Assembly (NCBI RefSeq): GCF_050624435.1
Contig: NC_134543.1
Coordinates: 124,339,475 to 124,403,474 of the forward strand
Source: Tenrec ecaudatus
Lineage: Eukaryota; Chordata; Mammalia; Afrosoricida; Tenrecidae
Direction of reading: 5' to 3'
DNA: 64,000 bases
Shown here: positions 34,701 to 46,700 of the stretch, one piece after another
Position numbering within the stretch: position 1 is the first letter of the stretch
How the letters are laid out: each line of letters opens with the position of its first letter
Translations under genes and position numbers: made by a program
Notes under the pieces: model-generated
Databases searched by the model: none
Told to the model about the DNA's origin: nothing
The model's input: the letters and a program-made list of their open reading frames with translations, nothing else

Positions 34701-37700
34701 CTGCATCATTAGGTTTGAGCCCGTGCGGCACGCGCTCATTGCGGGGCTCCTCTCTCGCTGATCCTCCGCTTTACCAAGCACGCAGGTTGCCTGAATACCC
34801 TGGCCTCTGCCTGTGTTCGCTGATGGAGAGTAGGTGAGTATTTTGCAGAGAACACAAAGTAGCCAGGAGATGAATTGCTGTTGGGTAAGAATTTAAAGTG
34901 CACTCGGAATGTCCCTCCCAAGCTCAAGGTCATTCTGGGTTCGGCAGCAAGGTCCTGCACCCAGTGAGAAATGTGAAGTCGGGGTTTCTCTTGGCCCACC
35001 ACCTGCTCCTCCTCTGGGTCTGCTCTTCTGCTGTGGATGGAGAACTGTGTTTGAGCGAACTGTGAAGCGGGCATCCAAACTTTTGTTTCTCAGTGGCTTT
35101 GCCTTCCCTCGTATTTGTTCATCAACACTGCTCGGCAGATTAAGTCGGATTCCACGAACAGTCGTTTGTTTCTGCACAATGGAGTCTTGACGTGCAGTCT
35201 GCTCTGTCTCCCAGCAGCCACGAGCTCCCCTCTCAGTCTGGAGAAGTTCCGACCACACCGTGCTGCCAACGCTGTGTTCCTTCTGGCAGCACCCCCTGGC
35301 TCCCTTCAGACTCCAGAGTCGATGCCAGCCCCGGCTGCCTCTGGGCTCCCGGGTGGTGGCCTGTTCAGGGTCACAGAATGACCATGTAGCTGATTTCGCC
35401 CCTCGACCCCAACCCCCTGCTTCTCCAATACCAACTCCCCTCTCGCCAATGACTTTAGCCACCCTGTACATTCACCATGACTTAAGCAATGCTCGGGATC
35501 ACACTGAGACGTCACACCACTGCTTTTTGAGCCTGGATTCATATCCAAGAGTGTGTGAGCTCATCATTGGAGCTGCCAACACCTGTTGTCGGTCTTTTCT
35601 AACCTCAAACACCCAGAAAGGAGGCGGGGGGAGTGTGTGTGAAAGCAGCCTGCTGGACCCCACCCTCAGAGGCTGTTTGTGAGTCTCACATGTTCCCAGG
35701 GAGCGATGGTGCATCCTACTGCATCCAGCCCCACCCTAGGAGAACCTCCGGCAAAACCACCCTGGAAATGTTCTTCCTAGAGAAGCATGACGAGCCTGTG
35801 GTCATGCAATGCCGCGGTGACAGCGCGGGACAAGTGAGGGGCAGCTCACAGCGTCCCTCATCACAGCTGCCTCCCTCGGGTACTGCTCTGCTGACCGCAG
35901 GACCTGAGAACATCTTTGGAATTTTTCCTCTGAAAATCCTCGTGGAGACAGTTGAGGCTTGACCTAAGAGAATGCGGTTTCCGTGAACGTCTGATCTTGA
36001 ACCTGGACCCGTCCTCCAGTGTAGTCATGAGTTCCTCCTACCTGATTTAGGGCCCTTGGGCATTTCCACAAACGTTGGCTATCCAGATCACCCCCTCCTC
36101 ATCCTCAAGGTTACTTCTGTTCTTTCGCACCTTTTTCTGTGCAAAGAGTGTCAGTCACGACTCTGCAGGACGGTGCCTACAGCCTGCAGTCAGGTTTGAC
36201 TTGCTGGGTGTAGCTGTGAGCAAATGGACACAATGGCTGTTTTTTCCATAGGGTTTTTGACAGAATTTAGTCCATCAATTTACACATGCAAAACAGCTGA
36301 GGAATGTTTGATTAATAAATGAGAGACAGCAAGTTAGAATAAGGGGCTGGCGGGGGAGAGGGGTACAGTAGGAGGTGGGGTGAAAGGGCGATGATGTCAG
36401 GGAGTTCATGTAGAAAAAGAATGCTTGGAAACTGATGGAGGTAGCAATTTTACATTCTACTGTAACGTGATTGAAAGTTGGAATGATATGTCTAGGGATG
36501 AAATCCCAACGAATAAGTAAGTAAATGACACCTTTGATTACAGAAACCTCTATCAGCACGGTCTCAAGTGAAGGTACATGACCCCACAAAGTCGGTTTGA
36601 ACTGCAGCACCCACTCAATGGGTCTCTATGTCTCTGGGACTTGCTATTTTCCCTGTAAGCCAGGATTTTCTTTGGGGATAAAGCCCCTACTTGGGGTCCC
36701 ACATGGCCTTTCTTGTAGGAACCTCACCTCTGAGTCATAATCTGACAGAATTTAAAGACAATTGTGAAGCAAGTTGAGATGGGAGCAGATGACGTTAGAA
36801 TTGGTCAGGAAGGTTGGAGGGCAGAGGCAGGTCGGACTTCAGCCAGATTGGAACCAGCCTTGGAGAGCTGATGCTGAGGACGGCCAGTCTCCTCCTTCCC
36901 TCTTTTCAGTTAGAGAGGGTCTAAAGTCACCTCTATACATACCCCCCCTCTTTCCCCCCTTTTAATTACTAGCTCTCCTTAAGATTCAAGATTTTGGCAC
37001 CTCTGTAAGGTACTGAGTGCTACTCTGTCCTAAAGGGTCACTTTAAAGACCATTCTGTGGGTTTCAGAAGCGTTCACGCACTCCCTTTTTACCATTTTAG
37101 CAGCTTGTGGGGTAGGTCTGTATATTCCTTGTGAGTCCTGGTAGGGCAGGGCCTTGAGGAGAAGAGCAGGGCGGGGCCGTGAGAGCAGGCTGGCTGTTGG
37201 CGGCACACTGGCCCTTCTGAGCATTGTAGAGCGGAAGAAGGGCATTCGTAAGTCTGTCCATCGGTGATGTGGAGGATCGGTTATTATCTGGAGCTGTGCA
37301 GCCCTGGCAGAAGGGCTGCTCAGGAGCAGCTAGTTCTAAATGCACGCGCCCTAGATGAGTGCCCTTAAGAGGCAACACGTAAGGGAAGGGGGGGGATTTG
37401 GCTTGACCAGAGCTTCCTTCCTTAGAAGAACATTTTCCAATCAGGTTTGACAACCTGCCCCGTTTTCTCAGAGAAAGCCGTCAGATTTCTCTCAAATGCG
37501 TGCCCCAGATGCTGGGGAGTCTTCCAAACCCGGGGGGTTGATCATCAAAACAGCAAGTGAGCTGGAACTGCCGCACCATGCCTAGCAGGCACTGATGCCA
37601 GGAGGCTGCCTGCCTGCTCCGGCTTTCTGCTGACACCTGCACTTTGCTGATTCACCGGGGAGAAGGCATTGCACGCATTTTAGAATGCACTCAAATAAGC

Positions 37701-40700
37701 TTCCCCCGGCTCTTTGTGAGAAAGCATCAAGTAATATCGAGTTCTGGAGTTCTCTCCAGGACTCAGGAGAATGGCTGAGATGCCCACGTGGGTCGGTTGG
37801 TTTTGCTAAGTGGAGTGCAAGGCAGCTTGAAGCAGCCCCGACCTTTCCTGACATAGATTCTCCTGCGTGTTCTACTCCTGGCTGCCCGCGGGACACCTGT
37901 CGGGGTGTTCTTCTGGTAAGAGGATTATAGCAGGGAGTTTGGGGGGGTCACTGTTCTCAACCGTAGACAGGTGTCTCTGTGTTGACGTCCGGGGAGCCCG
38001 CAGCTGTAGGCACTGTGTTGCTGCTGCTTCACGAACAGTGGGAACATCGTCCTGGGAGGGGAGCGGAAGGGCCCGTGTGTTCTCAAATCCAGCCTTGGCC
38101 TGGGAGGTCAAGGCCGGCGTCTCCACGCAAACCACTCGACTGCTCTGAGACTTCGCTGCTCTGTTTTCCCTCTGCGCCCAGTCATTCATTTTTGTCCCTC
38201 AACGTGCTTGGTCGTGGTCTTAACATCTAAATGTTTCACACTCCTCCTGCTGGCTGTCTGGATCTCTGGATGAGGCAAGGGGTCTGCTGGTGCTCCGACC
38301 AAATCCGTAGAATTCCTTCATCCGAGGATTAGCGTGCGGTCCTGTGCTTCCTCCCGCCTTGAGCCAGAACCTGGGCCTCCCTCGTCCCTTCTTTTACACT
38401 GGCGTTAGTTTAAAGCAAATCGAAGCGAACATACCATTTTATGTATAAGCACTTCAGTACGAGATAACTTGTGTGTTCAAAGAATAACTCGCAACCGCAA
38501 ATGCAGCCTACCAACCAACACAATTCACAGTAAGTCCTTAACATCCTCCCACACTGAGGAGCCTGTTCAGTTTTCCTCCAATGTCTCAAAGACGGTCCTT
38601 CTGTACTCCGATCACACTGGGGTCCCAGCAGTCTGTGAGTTGTGTTTGGGGGATAACGCTCTTCTTTTCTAACGGAGCTGTAATCCACGGACCAGCCAGG
38701 GCAAGCACTTAGGGCAGCAGATTTCAACGTGCGGGTCTCGACTCCTCTGGGGGTCGAAAGACCCTTTCACAGGGGTCGCCTAAGACCATCGGAAAACACA
38801 CCTTTCTAATGGTCTTAGGCACCGAGACACCGCTCCTCTATCCGTCTCCGGGGCCTCCGCCCACATACGAGTCCCGGCGTGAAGACTGTTACCCATGTTA
38901 CACCCTACTTCAAGACAAGGTTTCATTTACTTATGATTAGAAATAAATATTTCACAGTATAGAATTACATATTGCTTTTGTGATTAATCACTGTGCTTTA
39001 ATTATGTTCAATTTGCAACAATGACTATACATCCTGCATAACAGACACTTACATGACAATTCATCACAGTAGCAAAATGACAGTTATGAAGTAGCAACAA
39101 AAATAATGTTATGGTTGAGGGATCACCATAACATGAGGAGCTATATTAAAGGGTCGTGGCTTGAGGAAGGCTGAGAACCACTGACTTAAAGTGTCAGTAA
39201 ATGTTCTCTTAACAACATTCATAAAGTATACACCTCATTATTTTTGGTGTAGTTACAGGGCTCTCTACAATATAGTTTTAGAGCATTTTAGTCCCTCTTA
39301 GAAGAAACACTACCTTTGAATAATCACTTCTACTCATGCACTTTCTAGCCCTTGCAAATCACTAATTTCTGTCTCTCTAGGTTCGCCTATTCTGAATTCC
39401 TATACATGGAGTTAGACAATGTGTAGTCAGTCTTTTGTGACTTGCTCCTTTCACTTAGCAGAATGTTTTCAAACTTTTCCTGTGCTGTAGCACACGTCAG
39501 TAATTCATTCTCTTACAGGACCAAGTACATTTCATTTTATGATTAAAGCACATCTTACCCATTTACCAGTTGATAGGTGTTTGTGTTTTTCCCCCACATC
39601 TTTTTCCCTATTAGTGAGTGATGCTGCCAGGAAAATTCATGTACAGATGTTTGTGCAGAAACATGTTTTACTCTTTCTTGAGTGTGTAACTAGAAGTGGC
39701 ATTGGTGTTTAGCATTTAGAAAAAGTACTGGACTGTTGGGCAAAGCATCTACATAATTTTGCTTATGATGAGTATCTCTTCCTGTACCTCAATTGGCCAC
39801 TGAAATAGCTTCTTTGGTACAATATCCATATAGCTCCTTTGTCCACTGTGAAAAATTAGATGGTCTGTTTTTATTACTGAGTTATGCACTTTATCTATTT
39901 GGAGCATAAATCTTCTATTAGATTTTTATTTGAAAATGTTTTCTTCCATTGTGTCTTTTCACTTTCTTGCACAATCCTTTACATTACAGTTTTTAAAATT
40001 TTTCATGTAGTATAATTGACTTATTATTTTCTTTTCTACATATACTTTGTTATTGTTGTCCATCCTAAAAAGGCTTTGTCCAATGTAAGGTAGTGAAGAT
40101 TTTTCTCTGTTTTCTAATACGCATTTTATTGCTTTGCTCCTACATTTAGGGTTTGGATCCATTTTCTAGTTAAATTTTGCGTATGGCATGAGGTCAGGGA
40201 TTCAGCTCCTTTTGTAAGTGAGAATCTAGTTCTCTAGGCAGCACATGCTGAATAACGTATTTTGTTCTCATTGAATGGCCTTAGCATCTTTATACAGAAC
40301 CAATGTTGGACTTTATGCCATTCATCTGTGTGTGCTGTGCTCTCTATTTGTATGCAAATGTCAAACCATTTTGATGACTGTTGATTTGTTGTGGATGTCT
40401 GCTTTGTAAAGCTTCAAACTATGTGACCATTTTCCCTCCTCTGACTCCTCCCCAAAGCCATTTATTCCTGAGTGACAAGGGTTATTTTTGCGGATTTCCT
40501 GTGTCGGGATTTGAGTAATTATGCCCTGAAGGTGGCATTTAACATGTCCCTCTTTCCTTTCTTTCATAAATATTTTGATCTAAGGGTTTACTTTAATTCC
40601 TATTCAGTGATTTAATTAGTACCATGACTATTTCCCAGGTGCCTCTATCTACTTCCTGCTACAGCAATTACGGGTCACATATTTTCTGGTTTTTCTGCAC

Positions 40701-43700
40701 CTACTAATATAAAAATCAATCAGAGGATTTCAATGTTGTCGGATTAATCTCCTCATTGCAGTTTCCCTTGAACTTGTCCCTTATTTGGGTTCGGGAGAAC
40801 AGCAGACGAGTCTTGTCTGAAAATGACTTGGTGCTTATTGCAGCCAGGCAACGGGAATGTGATTTGGTTTCTTGGTAAACCGTTTTTAAGACTATCTTAT
40901 ATTTTGCCAGTGGTAATTCTTTGAAAATGATTTTGTTATCATTTTTATAGCTTCTCTAGCTATGGGTGCGTGAAATCCTGGAAACATTTTGTGCATTTCG
41001 GCCCCCAACCGATGATCAGCCCTTTCCCTAAGGATCCCAGGTTTCTCTTTCATGGGAAGTGGGATTTGGAGACCGCATCGCCGAGGCACGGGAGTGCTTA
41101 TGGCCACCAGGGCTCCGATGTGCCCAGCTTTTCATCAAACCAGACTTAACAATCGATGTTTTCTTCCAGAGGAAAACTGAACCAGGATTTCAGAACAATA
41201 TTGCCAATTCAAGTGAAAGATTGCAAGGATTATTTTTAAGCGTTTTTTTAACTTTGTATTTTTATCTATTTCATGCTGAAAATCTCAGATTGTAACAATG
41301 AATATAATTATTCATTTGCTTTATCCTATTCTAGTACCCTGTTTATGTATAATGTAGCACCTTAACTTTATGCGTGTGACTATGCATGTAGAGAAGAGTT
41401 GTGGGGAGGCAGGTAGGTAACCACGGGGATTAGTTTTAATATAATGATATGGATATTTTTACTAACGAGTCTGCTACGGTTCATTTTATCTTTACGATAA
41501 AGCCCACCAGAGTTGTCCATTCAAAAGACAGAGAGCTTTTAAGTCAATCTCCCTGGAGTCTTACAGCCTGCTGGATAGATTGTCAAGTTCATCTGTTTCT
41601 GTTTTCTTTTGAATCTTGAGGAGTTGCTTTTACCTCCTCCTTGGTAACTGAACATGGTTCCAAAGTCAACCCTATAAGAAACACTCAGATTTAATGTCCA
41701 TCCTTCTCTTGCTCCCCATTTCACCTCTCCCCGTATAGAACTATTTATGTTCATGTTAGATTTCTACTTCACTTTTTCTGTTTCCTTTCTTACAAAGGGT
41801 AATATATTATATATACTCATGCCATTTTTTCTTTTAATTAACAATATGCCTTGGGAATTCATTTCATTTTATAGATGTTAATTTGATTCCCGCCCTCCAT
41901 GCGCCTCGCCTTTTTTTTATCGGACTGTTTTTTATGTCTGTATAGGAATGCAGTGTGGGGGGTGAATGCGTTATGAAGGATACCAGAAACTATTGGACGA
42001 GTTAGTGGCTCAAGCATGGGCTTAATAAAAAGTCCCGCTGTTTTTCTCTACTTCACCTCTGGAACATACTAAATGCCTTCCTTGTCTCCCCCTCAGTCTT
42101 AAGGAATTCCTGCCCAAAGAATACATCAAGCAGAGAGGAGCTGAAAAGCGGATATTTCAGGTACTGGAAATGGACAGGATTCGTTATTCCCCTCACTCCC
42201 TCTATTAGGAGGAGTGGGCTTCTGCCCGTGATAATTGTGTGCCCTGAGCATGCCAGCCACGGATCTCATAAAAAGTGAGCCACTCTGGGGAAAGAAGCTG
42301 ACTCTTCTACTCAGGCTCGATTAATGGTCTTGAGCCATACCTTCTTGCTAAAGGTTACTTAGCCCTTCAGAGGAAAAAGTGCATACATTTATGGCTCCAG
42401 CATTTTGTAATCCCCCGCTAACAGAAAGGTTGGTGGTTTGAATCCACCCAGCAGCCCAGTGGAGGCAAAGGCTGATGATCGGCTTCTGTCAAGATTATAG
42501 CTATCTCCCCCTGTGGGGAGATGTGCTCTGGAACCCAGGGGACCAAGAGGTGGAGTCGGCTGGTTGGCAATGGTCGTGCGTTTGGTGCCGCCCTCCCTGG
42601 GGAGGAAACTTCTCCCAGCTTCTTGACCTAGAGATGTGTTTCCAGAAGCTCGATTGTGAGAACTAGCGCCTCTCTTGAAAATCCCAGTTTAGTCTCAAAT
42701 TTAAACACGAGGCCGTCCGTAGAACAAGCCCTGCCTTGACCTTGGCCATGACACGGTCACTCCAGGGAGTCCCAGATAATGACGTAATTAGGTCTTCAAA
42801 TAGAAATTCAAACTGAAATATACATTGCAACTTTATGAAGCGTGTGTTTTTCTTAAGCCAGTATTTTTTCTGAGCAGTGTGATGTGCCCGTGCTTCTGTA
42901 TAAAGAGGACGTCAAAAAGTTCACAGAGAAAAACAGTTCATAGAAAATGGAGTGGAAAAGGGTTGGATTTTTTAAATGAATTTTTTGAAGCTCCCTTGTA
43001 TATCCTGCTCTTTTGAAAATATATGTTAGATGGAAATGAAAATGATACCTCTTCTGAGAAGCACATATGTATTGTCATTAAGGTGTTGGTTCTGAGCCTT
43101 TTTGGAACATGAAGTCCTTGGAAACTTTGATTATAATTATGGACTGTACTTGGCACGTTGTACATGGGCATGAATTCTTGCAGAGGATTGTGAAATTTGT
43201 AGGGTGTTTGGGCTCAAAGTCTAGTCAGGCATTTGGGTGTCCCTGGACTCCTCGGTCTGGGTGGAGGCCTCGTGTCATGCATGAGGTCCTTCACACACAT
43301 GGTGGTATCATCAGTAGACATTGCATGCACCTAGATGTCACTGCGCACCTCTCCCCGACTGCACAGAGCCACAATGACCGGTTGCTATCCCTTCTGCAGG
43401 AGCATAGGAACTGTGGTGAGATGAGTGAAATCGAAGCCAAGGTCAAGTATGTCAAGCTCGCCCGGTCCTTGAGGACATACGGTGTGTCCTTTTTCCTGGT
43501 GAAGGTGAGTTGGGTAGTGTGGAAATGGTGTTTTTCTCCATCACTTCCTAACTCTTGTGAAATCTGCTTGTCTGTTCAATGTGGGTTGCCATACCTCTGC
43601 CCTGACGTTAGCACGTTGGGATGCCAGTGCCCCTGGAGACCGTGCTGTGGCCTGTGGTCACCCGAGTTTAGCGGTGCCTCAGACAGGAAGCAAGTGAGCC

Positions 43701-46700
43701 GTGAGGCTGGTGAGCACTGGGCTTGGCTCACAGACCCCACCACTAAGTAACCGAAGACATGTCGTTCACTTTTACGCATGAATTTCTCTTCTAAGAATGC
43801 AGCGTGGATGACTGGGCCAAGTGAGCCTTGGTGGGCCCACAGTCAAATCAGATTCATGCAGTAAATACGGTACTTAATGTGTGTGCTTAAGTCGGAGTCT
43901 TTAGGATATCCGTGGCTTTCAGGTCTTCTCTGATGAGAATTCTTTGGCTCTCATGGTGCACTACTAAAAGGAGCGAGGCGTGTCTTTGAAATTCAGCTAT
44001 AGGCACATAGAAACGAACCTTGATAGCTTTTTTTAAAACAGTTTTATTGGCACATCATCTAGTCATTCCATCATGCCAGGAAGACCCATACAGTCACAAC
44101 CACAATCAATTTTAGAGTGAATCCTCCCAAGGCAGATTCTTATGCAGACTGATGAAGCCTCTCCCGAGCAGCCTTCGCCTTTTCCCGGCTCCATTCTCAG
44201 ATACTCTCTTCGGTTGAACCCCTTCTGGCCAGTAGGTTTCCTTGGTTTCCACTGGTATTCCTGAGGCTCTGCATCCCCTTCCCCCTCTCACCTTGGGCCA
44301 ACAGTAAGCGCCACGGTGTGGCGTGGCTCATTACAAGCCATCCTTTGTGATACGGCGACTTCAGGGATGAGCGTCAGAAGGCCAGCGCTAGGGCGGCCGT
44401 GTGTGAGCTTCCTTCTAGCTAACGAGAACTTCAAAAGAGGGGCGCTAATGTGGACTCGGCGTCTTTGCTGATCCCGACCCTGCTTCCCATTGGAGTTAGC
44501 TGCTTCCTTGGGCCAAGGAGGAATGGAAGTTTTGCACTAAAGAGAAATGTAGCCTTCATGCGTAAACCAAACCTGCTGTGTTTTTCACAGCAGAAAGCCC
44601 TGGCGTCCTCGTCAATGAAGAATGCATGCACCCATCAAATTATTTGCTTCTCTAATACTTCAGAAGCCATTTCCCCCTGCTATGTAGTGAGAGTTTTAAG
44701 CTACCCATGAAAGTTTTTAGTGATATTGACTATCTTTTAAGTAATCGTGACTCCACTTCCCAATCTTAATTGCAATAATAATATTTATTAAACAATTTGA
44801 ACTAGGTGCATCTCATTTAAATCTGTCAGTAACCAAATGAGAAATATTAACATTATCTTCTTATTATAAATGACAAAATAGAGGCCAAAGACAGCAAATG
44901 GGAGCTAAGGTCTCGAGTCTACATGCTGACGGGTCCACGACTTGGATTTAGGTCACAGGACAGGAAAGCCCATCATCCCATCCCGGCTCCTTTGCTGCTT
45001 CAGCTAGGATGACCTCATCCGAGATGTCGTCACCTGCATTCACCGGCCTGGGCACCCCTCCAGCTTTCTACTAACACGCAAAGGAGCAGATGGCAGGATC
45101 TGTGTGTCTGCTCACTGTGATAGAAAGAGCCGTGTCCCATTCTTTATTCCCAAGGGCAGCCAGTTGTACATGAGTCTCAACACTCTCCAGGACGAAGATG
45201 AAACACATTCTCAGCATGCCTAATAATGTGGGCACCAACGTCCTTCTGCTTCCTTGAGTCTTTGTGTAGTCCTTCGGGGTTGAAATGCATCTCTTACAGC
45301 CTAATCATTCCCCACTCACACCGTTAGACCTCACAGCCAGCCAGCTCCAGTGTTGTGCTAAAGAAACGCGATGCCTCCCGCGTGTAAGTCCGTAAATGTA
45401 GAGTCATAGACAGCACGCTACATGTAATTACACAAGAAGAGAGATTGAATGGCAAATTGTGGATAAAGGAATTTTGCTTTCCAAAGAAAAATCTGCGCAC
45501 AGCTCACCGAATCAGACGTACAGAATTATAGGGTGAGTTGATTCCAGTTGGAGGCGTGGTCCCACCAAGATTTCCTTTTACAATAATATTGATAGAATTC
45601 CTGTCATTCCTTCCTTCAGTTTACTCTTTCCAATTTTCCCTCCCTCCTTTTTTATGTCTCTTTTTTTAGTATTTTTACTCTTTTTCTTCCTCCCTTAATG
45701 AGTCTGATCAACAGGGCTTTAAAAAGTTTACAGAAAAATGGAATTAAAAGATACTGGAATTTTTCCACAGACGTTTTGAAACAGGCTTATATGTTCACCT
45801 GAGCATAGTGGTGTCGGCAAACATTAGGATTGGCATTGGTGTTCTGAGAGGTTTTTGTTCTCTACCCAACAGCAGTAGAAATATACATATGTGCATTAAG
45901 TAAAATGTTTCTTACACTGAGAAGTGTAAGAAAATAATAGATCATAAGAGATTGTTATCACTGCCATCACTTTTAAATGTAGTATATATATATATATGCC
46001 CATTAAAATTTTATTTCTCATAAGATCATACTAAACATTTTATAACATACCGTACTTGAATCATTTATTTACACAAAGAGATTGTTTTTCTAGAATATTT
46101 TACATCTAATAGTTACAGAGTTGTCTGTTATTTTGGCAGTATAATTTTTTCACTTATAAAATCTCCTTTATCAATTAAATATTCAGGTTGTTGTTTTAGT
46201 TTTTCATTATGATAAACTCTGGTCAAGCCTTCTCGTACCATAATCCTTGTCACACATATATGACTTTGTAAAAGAAATTAAGTTCCTAAAACGGAGGTGT
46301 GTCGAAGGCTTCGTGCAGATATTAATACATTTTTCTTCCTTAGAAGTGTTGCCAACTTTAATTCTTATCAGTAGTGATCCCATTCTGTAAATTCAATTTA
46401 ATATTAATGAAAAAGCACCAAACAGAAAAAAAAACAAATAGCTTTTGCACTTGGAAGCAGCATTCCTTGCAGGGCATTCTTTCCAGAAGTCACGCCTTTG
46501 TGGCCTAAATTCTGTCTTAGCCTATCTGATTCTTCCGCCATTCGATTTAGTGAGTTCTTCTCCCCGCCTCACAATCTCCTCTTCAAATGGCTCTGCCTGT
46601 TTTGAAGCACAGTATGGGCAGGTTAGCGACAGATAGAACAGCAAGATCACTGACGGATCAACCATATTGAGAGGAAGAGTCATGACGCTGATATTCCCTG

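Larger units (their letters stand above)
21148..42096 (+). other. TLN2: TLN2 20.9-kb intron within F2
   Basis: This is the largest intron of the window. Its core (22-34.5 kb) is nested LINE debris. A SPIN copy and an old antisense L1 occupy 38.7-40.6 kb. Stretches with nothing recognised are 21150-22300, 22510-24650, 27720-28590, 34850-38710 (only a weak L1-tail-like similarity near 36400-36520) and 40580-42096. No conserved exon-like reading frame is visible in it. Confidence 0.85.

Noticed and set aside
34893..35471. 192-aa antisense reading frame and overlapping plus frames in a GC-richer stretch
   Set aside because: No recognised domain, no splice or codon pattern, and frames open on both strands as expected from composition alone.
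43109..43750. 213-aa plus-strand frame around a TLN2 exon
   Set aside because: Only 43400-43504 is coding, shown by acceptor, donor and homology. The extension is chance open intron.
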